DNA of 64,000 bases from Owenia fusiformis (GCA_903813345.2 CAIIXF020000001.1:16821915-16885914); one strand, 5' to 3'; numbered from the stretch's first letter, positions 1 to 12,516 are shown. Translations and numbers: made by a program. The notes: generated from the sequence alone by a model not told the origin.

Positions 1-85
1 TTCTATGCTTCACTGAACGCATTTATCAATGATCACACATGCTGATTGTGAACTCCTATAGCACATTTTAGTCCACTGTACTTAC

Positions 86-243
86 TTAAAACTTTTAGTC
101 AGCATAAAACTGCCGTCATCTTGTTTCCTTACAAGCTTTGTTTCAACTTTTGGTTCACTCCTTCGTCTCTTTAGGCGACACCCTGTTGTAAATGGCATCA
201 ATGTGTATTTACCAGCATCTAGGTCACATCTCAGACCAAATTT
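86..243 (-). CDS. EFCAB7: EFCAB7 coding exon 11 (last one inside the window)
   Basis: A 158-nt exon with acceptor TTTTCTAG and donor GTAAGT at 85-81. It encodes FGLRCDLDAGKY, TTGCRLKRR and the helix entry FMLTKSF, strongly matching vertebrate EFCAB7 just before its C-terminal EF-hand region. It ends in phase 2, so the gene continues to the left of position 1. Confidence 0.88.
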
Positions 244-3200
244 CTAGAAAATAAATAATAAAAATCATGCACTACATTGAACTAGCATGCATCTTTATAG
301 TAACAGACCAATTTCAAAACACACTGTATATTTCTTAAGTTCAAATTACTAATCTGTTCATCGCAACATTTTGTTTAGCGACAAAAAATGGGGGTTTCAG
401 TTTTATACTTTCCTGACAATGGGTCATAAGTTCAAATCCCCGGGAGTAGTTTTATACATTCCGTCCATAGCACAAGCTCTATTTCCATTTTTTCAATCAG
501 GAAAATCAGATTATTAGTATCAAGAGGGTGAAGTCAACAATCAATTCGGGACTGATCAGTTAGTTCATTTTAAGTTCACCATGCTTTGTCATCACTTGGA
601 CAAATATTCTGGGATGGTCAACTTGAAGTTAATCCTGTTATGTCACTTACCCCTTTGTTGTCTTTTTGTTCAGTAAAAGTAACAAGTCTGTTACCGTCTC
701 TGTCTGGTCTATCACGTAGCAACATTAACATTGTATCTATGGGGGCATCACTATACCGTGATTCATCTAGAAAAATACATTAACTAACTTTCTAAAATTA
801 AACAAAAACACTCTAAGAACAGCAAATATTAAGTTCTAGTATTTACAGTTACTAGACTAAAGGGTCCAGGTACTGCACTTTTAAATGTTTCATTAGATAG
901 TACTGCATCCTAAAGTTTTAAGCCTCATTTTTATTTAAATTAGTATTGCCCAATTCAATGTAATACATATATAGAATGCATGTATTTGGCAAAGGATAAA
1001 AAATGGCTACATCTTTATGGGGCAAATATGGTTGAATCTGAGCTAGTCATATAAAAAGAGCATCCCTCAATGCCCACCAGTACTTACCACTAGGCCTTAA
1101 ATAAAAGGGTTCTATAGTGATCCAGACACCACTGTCCTCGGGGAGCACCAACTGGAATTGTTGACTGACTATATTGCTATCATCATCAAAGAAAAAGCTA
1201 CCTCTTCTAAGCACCAATGACCAGTTCTGAAAAACAAGTGTATTCAGTGCATACAATAAAACATGTGGAACTCCTTTGGCACCTCTAAAAAGTGGTCCAC
1301 TAGGGAGGTGTTCCACTTAAAGAGGTTCATTTAACATCAAGTCAGTTTTATTTTGGGACTCTGAAAAGTGTTCCACTAACAGAAGTGTTCCACCTAACAG
1401 GTTTCAATGGTTGTACTGTATTCATTACTTTTAAAGGACAAGTCTCTGTTTGGAGAACAGTCTCTGGGCTAAAATTTCTTTTCATGAAAAATATAGAAAT
1501 ATCACCCAAATTAAATTATGAATATTCAAAAGAGAACATTTGGAAAACAGTCTCCTGGGCTAAAATTTCTTTTCATGAAAAATATAGAAATATCACCCAA
1601 ATTAAATTATGAATATTCAAAAGAGAACGTTTGGAAAACAGTCTCCTGGGCTAAAATTTCTTTTTATGAAAAATATAGAAATATTACCCAAATTAAATTA
1701 TGAATATTCAAAAGAGAACATTTAAATCTGCAAGATGTAAAAATAACAAAATTGTCCAAAGCAGGCATAATGTGCAGTAGACTGATCAACCTCGTTCTCC
1801 AAGCCGAGACTAGTCTTTTCCACTGGGATCTATCATAGACCTGTAAAGGTGCCTTGACCTCAACATTTGTACAAATGTCAGAATGCTAATAAAGACATAG
1901 AATAAAAAGATGTGAAAAAGTCATTATATTATTATTTCAATGATGAAATAAACATCACAATAACTGACCAAAATGTTCCATATTTTTTCTTCAGAATGCT
2001 CTATTCTTGATGGAATTAAATCACCTACTCAAGCTGAAGGAGATTATACAGTAATTTCTCTTTTAATGATTAAATTTTGCCATTGCGTGAAAGAGGTTTA
2101 TGCGGTAAGCTATCATTAATAAATAATCCTATTCCCTTAATGCAATATATTGTATGGTAGCTTTTCAGGCGTCTACATACAGTACTTTAACTAATCACAT
2201 TATGGAATGCTATGCTTAGACCATATAGTATTTGCCATGGTCTATATGTAATAATAGCGGTTGAAGATATACTAATGAACCAGTTTTTGTTGCTTATTTA
2301 TTCACATCCAATTTTGTCTATTTACAGGCACAATTCATAAATGAGACATACCTTTATATTTTTCGGTTCGTGAAGTTTGGCACGTTTTAGCACAGCTGGT
2401 GATTTTGGACGATCTTCATGCTTAGATCTTGGGGATTTCGGCTCACCTAAAAGCAGATTTACCTTAAAGTTAATTATCTTCAATTATATCAACCAAAAAG
2501 TACAAAAAGTAACAAAACTAAATGCACATGACTGTAGTTTATATACACATATTACACATACTGTTCATATTAACTCTAACAGAATTTTACATGTCTTTTA
2601 TATAATAAATGTTTTTTGTATTATTCATAGAGCTCATTCATTCATTTATTCATAGAGCCAATTTTCATAATTTGCCAAAAAAATAAGAAATAGAATTAAG
2701 TAAATTGAAGTTCCTCATTGACTGAAGAGTGTTTACCCAAATTAAACCCAGCAAGTGTGAAAACAAAGTGTAACCAGAACTTGTGAAGATTGTGATTGTT
2801 CTTTTTATAGAAATTCTTTGACAAAACAGTCCTATTAAATACTGCAAATACCTCTTTTCACATGAAAATTATTATGATAAAAACCACTCAGGTAAACTGA
2901 TATTAGATAGTTAAAAATGATTTGAAAGGTCAATTTATCTATAAATATGTTTTATCAGAGAAAAATTAAGACTAAATCTATCATTTTAGTCAAAATTCTG
3001 TTTTTAAATTGTCTTAGAGAGTGACCAGATCAGCTTGACCTTGGAGTTTTAACACCAGCCATCAATTTCACTTCTAAAAATAGAGCTGTCAATCAAAATA
3101 CTGAACTGCATTGAAATAGAGTTATATTTAGTTCAATTGTTTGTCAGGTTGCTGATTTGGGGTTTTCTCTAACTCAGAATTGAATTTTATTACCAGAGCT

Positions 3201-6200
3201 CAAACTAATTTGTAAAGTTAAAATAAAATAACTATTTGATAAATACGTAAATATCAGTGTGACCTACTACATGGAGGGCAGTGTGACCTATTTAAAAAAT
3301 AATACTGTAATTACTATTCTTTTTCAGTTGAAATGAATTTAAATTATAGATGTAACTTTTTCTTTTATTTTCACACAACATTTTTTTCAACACAAAGATA
3401 AGTATGTTTGTTATGCAATGGTGGAAAGGATACATGTTCATTGACAGTTGTGGCAGACAAATTGACAGACCACCATTCTTTGATATAGTAAAATAAATCA
3501 TAATTATTCAAGGTGCCGTGGTACAGAACTCTGTTATATTTGTTCAAAATAAAGTCTAAAAATGCCACATGTTTTGTCACTTCCTGTTTTGTCATTTCCT
3601 GTTAAGTACCACAGCACCTTAAGAGGAAAAAATCTCTCAGAAAAATTGTGTGTAATTTCATGTATGTAATAAAGGTGAATCATGTTATAGAGTTAGATAC
3701 CTACACCATTTTTGATTCCATTTGATATGAGTGACCGACACCCCTTGAATCTACCACTATTTATTATGACTAACCATTACAGATGTTACAGAAATAATGT
3801 GATTCATGCAAGATAAAGTGAAAGAATCCCTAGAAAAAAGAATTATATTCATGTATGAAAGTCATCTTCATCCTAAAGTTACTGTCATATTAGCTGTGTG
3901 GGCTCACCATTCACCACTGTGTGACTTACTTTGGCATTAATGTTTGAATAAAGTTATTGATTTTTGTATTTGATGTGATGGGGGATATCTTAACGTTTTG
4001 TTTTGCCCACTGTGTATCCATACCATGCCCCATCTTTGGCCCCAAAGTATTCACATGGTGGCAAACGGTGAGCCCACACAGCCTAAGCATGACAGATGCA
4101 TAATATGCTACCATTTAAGCCAGCCATAAAGCTACCAACATGCAGTGAAAGTAAGCATATAATTAAATTGCTCCGTCTCCGCCTCTCCCAGACCCATATA
4201 CCACAAATTAAAAAAAGTTTGCAATACTTTGTACAAAGACAAATGCAGAAATTATTTGCTTACTATGGTTTTTAATTTGGGTGCATGGGTGGATTTTAGG
4301 ATCAGAGTATCTTTGAGAACACTGTACCTTACAGAGTGCTATATGGTATTAGCAATATATACAGTCACTACTAACCCAACCTCATCTACCGTAACCATTT
4401 TACTGTTGGGCTGATCATACCACCAGTTCGCATATTCATGTAGCTACATCCCTGAGCTAATTGATACAGTGTGGTATCACAAGATTTGGTTAGTTTCTGT
4501 GAATATATCTAAGGGCCTCACAAATAATTGTCTGTTTAACAAAGCAGTGCAGTCATCTTTCATTTTGACATGCAATGAATTTTGCAATTCAAATCATAAT
4601 GGCCAAATCATTAAGTCTTGAGTTTAGAAATAACTCTTGTAGACAGACAATTGGGACCAAACAGAAAATATCTCCATGCTTTGGATAGCTGGTACTATTC
4701 TTAAGACTGACTTTTCCTCATCCAGTATTCTTGCAATTTTATTCTATTACCAAGGTAGGATCATCTCTCTTTTTCTTGATATTTCTGCCACCATCTAGCA
4801 ACCAGACTAAAAGGGGCAACAAAGACTAGACAAGCAGAGAGTTTTGAAAACATTGTCCCAATTTTACAATATTTTTTGCTCTAAACATACATGTTGTCTA
4901 CAATTTTGACTATATCTCAAGAAAGAATCTTTGCTTTAAGGTTATTTGGCAAAAAATTACAAAGTTCAATCCCTTTTTCAATCAAAATGAATGTTGACAT
5001 TTCTGCATCTTGAATCTTAACTTACTCCAATATTTGATCTAAAACGTATTCTTTTTTCAGAAAATAAATTAGAATTATAATCAAAACATTGACATAATTC
5101 TTGAAAATATTAATTCCAACATTTTACTCTCTGGTCTTTGCTGCCACTTTAAGCAAAGACTTAAAAACTTCAAATCTGGTGAAAACTAAGAAATCGCGAG
5201 AGGAAAAGTCAATCAATAGCAACAAATATGCCTGAAAAAAGCTGAAAAATTAGCTAAGAAAAAAGAAAGCAAAGAAGCTATAAAGCATATCCTAGCCATT
5301 GTTCTGAGATACCTGTGTCATTTATTGAGTGGTCTCTACTAGTAGGTTTAGGTGTTCGTGGTTTGGGGACAGGTTTATCATTGTCACCTGAAAAAATTGA
5401 TTTATAAAACATCCACAATTCATCTTTTTAATACGACTCCAGAGAAACCTGTAAAGTGTAACACTTCTAGAAGTTGGAACAGCTTAACTGACTTAATGTT
5501 AAATGAACCTCTATAAGCGGAACACCTCCCAAGTGGAACACTTTTTAGAGATGTTCCACTTAAACAGATTTTACTGTATATGATATGAAAAAGGGTAATT
5601 GTATTTCATACATAGCTAATTAAAGAATGCTTCAAAAGTTTATAAAATAAACTGTGTATCCCTAGACCTCCTTCCTTCTTATCCTTAGCAAATATAGCTA
5701 ATATCAATTAGACACGTTTTCTACCCTTGTTCTGTTTGCCCTATTACATGTTTACATTCATGTTTACATGTATTAGATTAAACCTGTAAAGAGATCTGAT
5801 AATTGCAAGAAAAAAGCAAACATACAGCAATAACTATAGTAAAAACATAAGAGCATAGAAATTGAAATTCATTATAACAACACGTTAACCCTTACCAGAC
5901 CACTGAAGGATAATCTAATTCAAAGATGTTAGTACAAATTTGCCATGCTGCAGGAATGTTAAAGATTTAAACAATCAGAAGTTGTATCATGGATCATTAA
6001 TCAAGTAATCAGAACTGATTTGCTCTAATTTCAGACTGGGTTGGAAAGGGTTAAATTATCTTTAAAAACATTGATATTTAAGACAAGAAATTGTGCATAT
6101 TACATATATCTTATCATTATATTATCAAGAACTGTGCACTACTTAATGACAATGATTAGGTGATGATGGGGGGAGGGGGGGGTTTAATGATTAGTCAAAA

Positions 6201-9200
6201 TTAGAGGAATCACTTAGGAAATTTTGGGAGAATTAGTTGTCATAATTCTGTATATGATGAGAGAATCAGGGGGAAAATTGACCGAGTAGAACTCTAAAAT
6301 GCACAAGCAAAACTAGGTCAAGGCCACAAACCATCATGCAGGAATAGCTGTTTGCAGGTAGCTATCAAATCATTGTACAAGCACTACCTAGCTGCATAGT
6401 GAACCATTCAACTGCACAGAAACCAAAAATTAAAAAAGTGACGAACTGACAATAAAGTGATTACTCAACTCGTATATGAAATATGTTACACTTGAATTTG
6501 TTTTGCATACTCTGACATGCTATTTAAGTTTCAAAAATATCAATCATGTTATAGACATCATATCCTGACAACAGTTTTGACAGATATTGGTGTTGTGCTA
6601 ACTCGTGACACTTTTGTAAACTTTAAATGCTAAAAGTGAACAAACAATAATGAACCACATTAAAACAGAAAATACCAAGTGACAAACATTAAAGCCATAA
6701 AAATATGATAATAAATAGAGAAAGGTATTGAAATGTATGAATTGAATTAAAATGCATTGCAAGGCCTTATAATTGCTACCATAACAACCTGGTTGCCATA
6801 GAAACCAGCATTCTTTATATATATAAGATCATCCCATGCAACTAGCTAGACTTAGAATGCCCTACCCCTGCAAAACATACACCCGTGTTCCTTAACCACA
6901 GTGACTGGCTGATGAGTTTCAGCTGAAATATAAGTTAAATTCAGATGTTACATATGAATTTAGATGTAACACATGAATTTAGACGTAACACATGAATTTA
7001 GATGTAACACATGAATTTAAATGTAACACATGAATTTAGACGTAACACATGAATTTAGATGTAACACATGAATTTAGATGTAACACTTGAATTTAGACGT
7101 AACACATGAATTAAGATGTAACACATGGATTTAGACGTAACACATAATTTCAGATTTACATGTAACACATGGGTTGTAGATGGGACACAAAAATTTAGAT
7201 GTATACGTACATAGCCTCGGAAGTGATGTGTAAAGTGACACATGAATTTAAATGTAATACATAACCTTTGAAATGACATGTGAATTTAGATGTGACACAT
7301 GAATGACACATGAAACCCATTCTAATCTGTTTGTGAACCAAACAATGCAAGGGATGATTGTGTTTTATGCACTTGTACAGAGGGTCTAAATCAAAATGCA
7401 CTTGTACAGGAAAGGACTAAAATCAAAATAAATACTTTTTTCTATTTTACAAATTATAAGCATAAGGCAAGAAAAGCAAAATTAAGGACTGTTTGAAAGA
7501 TTATTCAGATGAACAGAAGAACTTGCATCTAGCCAAGGTAACATAGGTACCACATATACTATACAGCCAAGGTGATTTTTTTTAAACTTGTAATGCTGGA
7601 TGTTGTTATCTGTATACATTTATGCAACTTGTGCACAACCAGGGTAACTTAGTCAATGTTTTTTGAATGTATATTGTATTCAATGCAGCAAACCAAAGAA
7701 AATCCAGTAAAACTTATAAAAATGTATCAAGAATGTTTCTTGTTTCCCAATATGTGCAATAATTGCTTCTAAAACAGATCTAATAAAAAATGTGCATGGG
7801 GATCGATGTTAACAAAACTTTAACAACTGTGAGATTTATATGTCACTAACTAGCACACGTGATTTAAGAAAATTTAGCTTACTGTCATTGCTATCTCTTT
7901 GATTCCTTGGGCTGACTTTGTTTTCTGAGGAAAAGAATTACTACATGAAAAAATCATACATTTATGTGGTTGTTCAAGAATTACTACGTGAAAAATCAGA
8001 CATTTATGCGGTTGTTCAAGAATTACTACATGAAAAATCATACATTTATGCGGTTGTTCAAGAATTACTACATGAAAAATCATACATTTATGTGGTTGTT
8101 CAAGAATTACTACATGAAAAATCATACATTTATGTGGTTGTTCAAGAATTACTACGTGAAAAATCAGACATTTATGCGGTTGTTCAAGAATTACTACATG
8201 AAAAATCATACATTTATGTGGTTGTTCAAGAATTACTACATGAAAAATCATACATTTTTGTAGTTGTTCAGGGGCATTCAATAAGAATGTTGTTTTAAAC
8301 TTTCATTGTCATCTTGTTATTTTGTACGAAAATGCCTTTTCATTATTTCTCTTGACTATCTTAACTTGGTTGAAATAGTTTTAAATTGTGCCAAAAAGTA
8401 ATTCATGATTCTAAAATGGTAATAAAGGACCCACGGTCCTGTGCTCACACAGTGTGGAACCTGGAACCTTCAGAGGAATGTATATCCTGACTTTCAAACA
8501 AAAATATCAATTCGGATTTGTAGTCTCAAACTTTGAGAAACTTAGATAGCACAGTTGTGTGACCTAGTTTGATGACCTTTGACCTTGAAGTTTACTTATT
8601 CAGAGTTCAGTAAGATCTTTTGTGATTAAGCTGACCAAAATACATCCAAAAATCAATTTGAAAAATCAACCTTTCGAAGGTCACTTAAGGTCAAGTAAAG
8701 GTCAAATCCTAAAAATAATGTCAGATTTGAACTCGTGGAAAACTTGTAGATGATTTTCAAAAGTTTGGTCAAATTGAAGCATAGCTTATTTTCACTGTTT
8801 ATTGACATCAAATATCTCAAAAACGGTAAAAATTTGATGCTGACATATAAGTCCTACTTGTTGTCAAATGTTATAGAGTAAACACCAAAAACTGTAATTC
8901 CAAGAGCTTTGAAATCTTCAGAGGACATAAGTTGCATATACAGCAACTACTACAAGTTATTTGAAAGTTCTACTTCAACAAAGTGTCTAGTATTTACAGA
9001 AAATTTGACTTTTTGAGCAATTTCTCGGAAACCGGGCGAATTTGGGAAATGGCGATGATAGGTCAAATAGGCTATGGATATGCATAAAATGAATGTGAAT
9101 ATGACTCAATCCGAATTGCAGTTCTAATTTGTGCGGCCAATGTTAACGGAGGGACCAACGGACGGACGCCTGGTTGATCCCATATGCTCAATGTGTGAGC

Positions 9201-12200
9201 CAAAAAGCATTCTATGTTATTGGTTTAAATGCTCTTATGTCACCTTAACTCTTTTAAAATAAAGATTGAGCAACAACAGTGTAAAACTAAATGTGACTTG
9301 GTTCAGATACATTTGGAATGATAAATATACATATACTGTCCATTAATTATTCAAAAGTTTCTCGTAATGGTAAAGAAATTAATTCATTGAAGGAAATAAT
9401 AATATAAGTTATTCATTTTCAATGTTAACACTAACTTTATCTTTTTAAAGTCGATGAGAATGTCATATACATGTGCCTTGTACATCTTAATAAATATTAA
9501 TGTTGGTTGGGAGGGTGAAGTTGGTGATATCATTTGGACTTATATGGAAGCGAGTACATACACTTGTGTATTAATAAATAAATAAATGATGTGATTCAAT
9601 ATTGTACATGCAAATGAGTGTATGTGGCTGGTTGTTTTACTTTCATATTGAAAATATTAATAACACTGTATGAGGTAGGGCAGTGCCAGGGCTGCTAAGT
9701 GAAGGTGCTGAAAAGCAATTCTATTTGGATTACTGGGTTACTGAAAAGCTCAAAACATTTTGACTCATTGATTTATTTAAGAATCCAGTGACTATAAACA
9801 AATCTAGCCATACACAAGGGATTTCATCGCAAACACACAAAAAACACAAATGATAATGATTAACATCCCATACATTGTACTATAAATTACAATTATTAAG
9901 AATTGAGGGTGTTATCAATTATTTGAAAATCACATGGCACGAGGCAGTTACTCGGAGAAATGATCAAGCAAGCACTATGATTGGTTGATGTTGTTTGACA
10001 GGGGGGTATGTCTTACTGGAGACTAGAGCTTTCATTGAAGTTCGGACAGCTTCAACATCAGAATCCTCCAACCCTTGCTCCGTACCTAGACTGCCTATGC
10101 GGATTAGAGTATAGATTAGGGGATTCAATAGATTAAGAGATTATATAATACGAGGGGATTATATGTATTAACTTGATCGCATTTGTCCACTTGAGTTGCA
10201 GTGCAGCACAGCACAACTATCATATTATTTATGTACATTAGATTGAAGAAACAAAATTGTTGATGTCAGCATTCCTATCGACAGTCACTGTTAAGCAAAT
10301 TATAATATCACATTGATGTTTTATTACAAGGTTTCATTGTCTTTAAAGTCAGTGTAGGTATAGGTACAACAATCAGCAAAAAACGAAATAAACAAAATAG
10401 AAATTACAACATCACTGGTAGCTATGACAAAATATATCATGCTTAGAATTGAAACTAAACAAACCTTGGACAAGTGTACACATTTTATAAATTACTTACT
10501 TGAGGATTTCTTGGCCGATCCAGGACCATCACCTGAACCATTTCTTCGACTTTTCTCCTTGCTTTTTCTTTCTAAATGGCGCTGAGCTTTCTGTTTGCAT
10601 TCCTTCGCAGTTGACATCACCATTTTGCTAAACTGTAGAAAACAAGAAAACAAGTTTAATCAATTTTTTTAAGTAAACAAGACACAAATTGATCAATTTA
10701 ACATCTTTTAATTGGAAAATTCAAAACGGCCACAGAGAATCTACCCAGCATGGCCATAATCAGATGTTGGTATTTAAGTCTGCTCTTAGATGTGTAAAAA
10801 TTTCAATTGAATGGATAAGTGATGTTCCTGGAATTTTGATGACAAGATTTATATGGCACCCACACAAATGCAGACACACACCCATCAGAACAACTATAAT
10901 ATAGTACTTAGGAGGGCCCTATATACTTCATTTTATTAATTCAATAATTACCTCTTTATAATCTAGCTTCCCATCTCCATTCTCGTCAACTTCATCTATC
11001 ATCTTCTGTACTTCGGCCCTGCTCATCTTTTCTCCTTTCTGAAACATGTAGACATGGGTGCTATACAAATGTGCTTGAAAACATGGGTGCTATTCACATG
11101 TGCTTGAAAACATGTGTGCTACATATGTGCTTTGCAGCATGGGTATGCTAGGTATAAAACCAGATTCTACATGCTTTGATCAAAATATCTCAATATTTTA
11201 TTCCTTTGACAGTGTGCTAGAAGATTTTCTCTAGGGTCCAGTGACCAGTCGCTCTTATAGTAGTAATAAGATCATCATTCACTGAGATATACATAAAGAT
11301 GATATATGAACAATGATTTTACAATTTCTGGTTTCTGTTAGATTTAGATTTTCAGAGGATCTCCATAGTAACTGAATGAATGTATTCTTACCGTTGTCAT
11401 GACTTTCATGAGCTCTTTGTTGGTAATATATCCATCAGAGTTCACATCTATCTTCTTGAATGCTTTCATTAAGTCATCTTCACTTGTTGGAGGTTCATTC
11501 TTGCATATATCACAGAAGTCATCAAATGTTAAGCATTCTGCAAGAAATATAAATACAAACACTAGTATAGATCATGATTAAGAGCTCTACGAATTCTAGG
11601 ACCTAACATATAAACCTTTCTGCAATGTTGGGAAAATTTGAGGACTTGCAAAGATCAGGCACCTATACCCCCTCCCTCTGTCATTGATGCATCTATAAGC
11701 CTAGGGAGTTAAACCATGGGCTTTCAAGAGACTGTTGAAAGCCCATGGTTAAAGTAAAGAGTCTGTTGAAAGCCCATGGTTAAACCTACGTCAGAATACA
11801 TATACTAGATACAAACATGGATAAATATAGATAAGATCTGTGCTTTTAATTGACTGACTAACTGACCTTTAATAATGTGAAGTATCAATTACCTGTGCTT
11901 TTTCTCCAATGTTTATCAAGTAGTTTCCTGGTAGGATTCCTTCCAGCTTGCTGTAAAACTGAAAGTGAATGATGAATAAATAATGCTTATTGATTCAAAT
12001 GTCATAATTATACTTCAAACAAAAATTCAAAACTTTAAAAGTTCCTTTAAAATTAACGTTAGCTTCAAAATTTATTTGAACAACTCCTGTATTACCACTT
12101 TAAAATCCATATCATCATAACTTAGTTGAGCAATTCTTGTACTACCACTTTAAATTCAAAAGCATCATAAATTAGTTGAACAATATTTGTATTACCACTT

Positions 12201-12516
12201 TAAATTTGATATCATCAAAATTGTGATGAAACATTCTTGTATTACCACTTAAAATTCAATATCATAATTGCAGTTTTTGGAAAAAAGACACTGGCCCTTT
12301 AAGGAAAAATACCATAAGATACCAAGGAATAGCATATGATAGTCTACCTTGATTTAATTTCTCCTTAGAAGTTATTTCATCCTTAATATCATCAAATACC
12401 ATAAGATAGTATGCCTTCAAGTCACTAAATGTTTCTTCATCATTTTTTCGACTTCTAGCGCTGTCAATTCTTCGCCCTGAACTTGGTCTTGAGCTGCTTG
12501 GACGATGACTTGTCAT
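86..12516 (-). CDS. EFCAB7: EFCAB7 orthologue, EF-hand calcium-binding domain protein 7 (partial, 11 coding exons; C-terminus off window)
   Basis: In vertebrates EFCAB7 works with IQCE to hold the EVC-EVC2 complex in a zone at the base of the primary cilium, where it supports Hedgehog signalling. Splicing eleven exons (12516-12348, 11958-11893, 11537-11392, 11038-10952, 10632-10500, 7924-7883, 5387-5313, 2446-2352, 1226-1088, 766-651, 243-86) gives 408 residues in one frame with every intron phase matching. Seen: an N-terminal helical segment; EF-hand loop 1 at residues 109-120 (DVNSDGYITNKE) and loop 2 at 145-156 (DENGDGKLDYKE), both with canonical acidic positions; a Ser/Pro/Lys-rich linker including PVPKP; then the conserved middle domain with segments such as LHEPKNIKNW, GSFFFDDD and TTGCRLKRR that I recognise from vertebrate EFCAB7. 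The family is about 630 residues long, so roughly the last third, with the C-terminal EF-hand region, lies left of position 1. The start is the first ATG of the exon and precedes a basic Ser/Arg-rich leader. Confidence 0.9.
651..766 (-). CDS. EFCAB7: EFCAB7 coding exon 10
   Basis: A 116-nt exon with acceptor TTTTTCTAG and donor GTAAGT. It encodes APIDTMLMLLRDRPDRD and LVTFTE, matching the family's segment between the central strand region and the TTGCRL block. Phase 1 in, phase 0 out. Confidence 0.85.
1088..1226 (-). CDS. EFCAB7: EFCAB7 coding exon 9, middle domain
   Basis: A 139-nt exon with acceptor TTTTTCAG and donor GTAAGT. It encodes NWSLVLRRGSFFFDDD and VWITIEPF, a conserved beta-rich segment of the family that I would place at the start of the central domain. 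The frame remains open beyond both splice sites and runs upstream into a short repeat at 1258-1425, which is not part of the gene product. Confidence 0.88.
1258..1425 (-). mobile_element. Short TGTTCCACT-type inverted-repeat element, EFCAB7 intron copy
   Basis: Shares GGAACTCCTTTGGCACCTC and GGGACTCTGAAAAGTGTTCC with the copies at 5455, 56937 and 58813. Those copies begin TACAGTAAAACCTGT, a pogo/Tigger-like terminus; here the ends are eroded. It begins only about 30 bp upstream of the splice acceptor of EFCAB7 coding exon 9. Confidence 0.6.
1449..1721 (+). repeat. Tandem repeat, 91-bp unit, 3 copies
   Basis: Near-identical units beginning TTTGGA(A/G)AACAGTCTC at 1449, 1539 and 1630, in the EFCAB7 intron between coding exons 8 and 9. 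The high similarity indicates recent duplication. Confidence 0.9.
2352..2446 (-). CDS. EFCAB7: EFCAB7 coding exon 8
   Basis: A 95-nt exon with acceptor GCTTTTAG and donor GTATGT. It encodes a Lys/Ser/Pro-rich stretch ending in LHEPKNIK, which continues directly into NWSLVL of the next exon, as in vertebrate EFCAB7. Phase 1 in, phase 0 out. Confidence 0.85.
2447..5312. other. EFCAB7 intron between coding exons 7 and 8
   Basis: AT-rich intron DNA. Apart from the inverted-repeat element at 3882-4095 I see no exon-like segment, RNA gene or motif; the short ORFs have no recognisable features. Confidence 0.6.
3882..4095. mobile_element. Short inverted-repeat element (MITE-like)
   Basis: Left arm around 3890-3933 (GCTGTGTGGGCTCACC) is the reverse complement of 4037-4085 (GGTGAGCCCACACAGC), about 45 bp with few mismatches, enclosing about 100 bp. 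Non-coding, in the EFCAB7 intron before exon 2352-2446. Confidence 0.65.
5313..5387 (-). CDS. EFCAB7: EFCAB7 coding exon 7, Pro-rich linker
   Basis: A 75-nt exon with acceptor TTTTTTCAG and donor GTATCT, phase 1 to phase 1. It encodes DNDKPVPKPRTPKPTSRD; the PVPKP segment has a counterpart in the linker of vertebrate EFCAB7. Confidence 0.8.
5455..5580 (-). mobile_element. Short TGTTCCACT-type inverted-repeat element, eroded copy
   Basis: Shares GTTAAATGAACCTCT and GTGGAACACTTTTTAGAG with the other family members and ends in AGATTTTACTGTA, resembling the TACAGTAAAACCTGT terminus. It lies just upstream of EFCAB7 coding exon 7. Confidence 0.6.
6943..7310 (+). repeat. Minisatellite, 19-bp unit (GATGTAACACATGAATTTA)
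   Basis: About twelve head-to-tail units, clean from 6943 to about 7130 with GATG/GACG variants, then increasingly diverged to about 7310. In an EFCAB7 intron. Confidence 0.9.
7883..7924 (-). CDS. EFCAB7: EFCAB7 probable micro-exon 6
   Basis: A 42-nt segment with acceptor TTCCTCAG and donor GTAAGC that enters and leaves in phase 1, exactly fitting its neighbours at 10500 and 5387. It would add 14 polar residues (NKVSPRNQRDSND) to the linker. Leaving it out also keeps the frame, so it may be a cassette exon. It abuts a 42-bp minisatellite at 7925-8270. Support comes only from splice sites and phase. Confidence 0.5.
7925..8272 (+). repeat. Minisatellite, 42-bp unit, about 8 copies
   Basis: Units of the form GAATTACTACATGAAAAATC + ATACATTTATGTGGTTGTTCAA alternate with a TACGTG/CAGACA/GCGG variant. 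Because 42 is a multiple of three and the unit has no stop in several frames, long spurious ORFs appear on both strands. The array starts at the acceptor of EFCAB7 micro-exon 7883-7924. Confidence 0.92.
8405..9205. mobile_element. Dispersed ~800-bp non-coding repeat
   Basis: The ends TGCTCACACAGT (about 8440) and ATGTGTGAGCC (about 9190) are imperfect inverted copies. The interior has GACCTTTGACCTTGAAGTT-type stretches, and a GGACGGACG motif lies near the right end. A fragment of the same family lies at 23930-24060. Confidence 0.5.
10500..10632 (-). CDS. EFCAB7: EFCAB7 coding exon 5, basic linker
   Basis: A 133-nt exon after acceptor CTACAG, ending at donor GTAAGT. It begins with the exiting helix of EF-hand 2 (FSKMVMST) and then becomes a Lys/Arg/Gln-rich helix running into a Ser/Gly linker. 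Ends in phase 1. Confidence 0.87.
10952..11038 (-). CDS. EFCAB7: EFCAB7 coding exon 4, EF-hand 2
   Basis: An 87-nt exon (29 codons, phase 0 at both ends) with acceptor GTTTCAG and donor GTAATT. It encodes KGEKMSRAEV and the second loop, with Asp145, Asn147, Asp149 and Glu156. This is a complete, plausible calcium site. Confidence 0.92.
11392..11537 (-). CDS. EFCAB7: EFCAB7 coding exon 3, EF-hand 1
   Basis: A 146-nt exon with acceptor CTTGCAG and donor GTAAGA. It carries the LTFDDFC segment and the first calcium-binding loop, with Asp109, Asn111, Asp113 and Glu120 at coordinating positions. The open frame runs past the donor into the intron, so the splice site and not a stop defines the end. 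Confidence 0.92.
11893..11958 (-). CDS. EFCAB7: EFCAB7 coding exon 2
   Basis: A 66-nt exon between acceptor TTTCAG and donor GTAATT. It encodes residues 57-78, including LQQAGRNPTRK and KHW, a segment closely conserved with the vertebrate protein just before EF-hand 1. Phase 1 on both sides. Confidence 0.88.
12060..12270 (-). repeat. Diverged tandem repeat, ~60-bp unit, about 4 copies
   Basis: Each unit contains TGTATTACCACTTTAAA and ATCATCA. In the intron between EFCAB7 coding exons 1 and 2. Confidence 0.7.

Noticed and set aside
424-450. tRNA-like B box (AAGTTCAAATCCCC)
   Set aside because: No cloverleaf partner, A box or acceptor stem found around it. At most a scrap of a tRNA-derived SINE.
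7874-8298. Overlapping open frames of 99-135 codons on both strands, repeating VVQELLHEKSYIYA-like units
   Set aside because: They arise from a 42-bp minisatellite whose length is a multiple of three. Open frames on both strands with identical periodicity are an artefact; no splice or start context.
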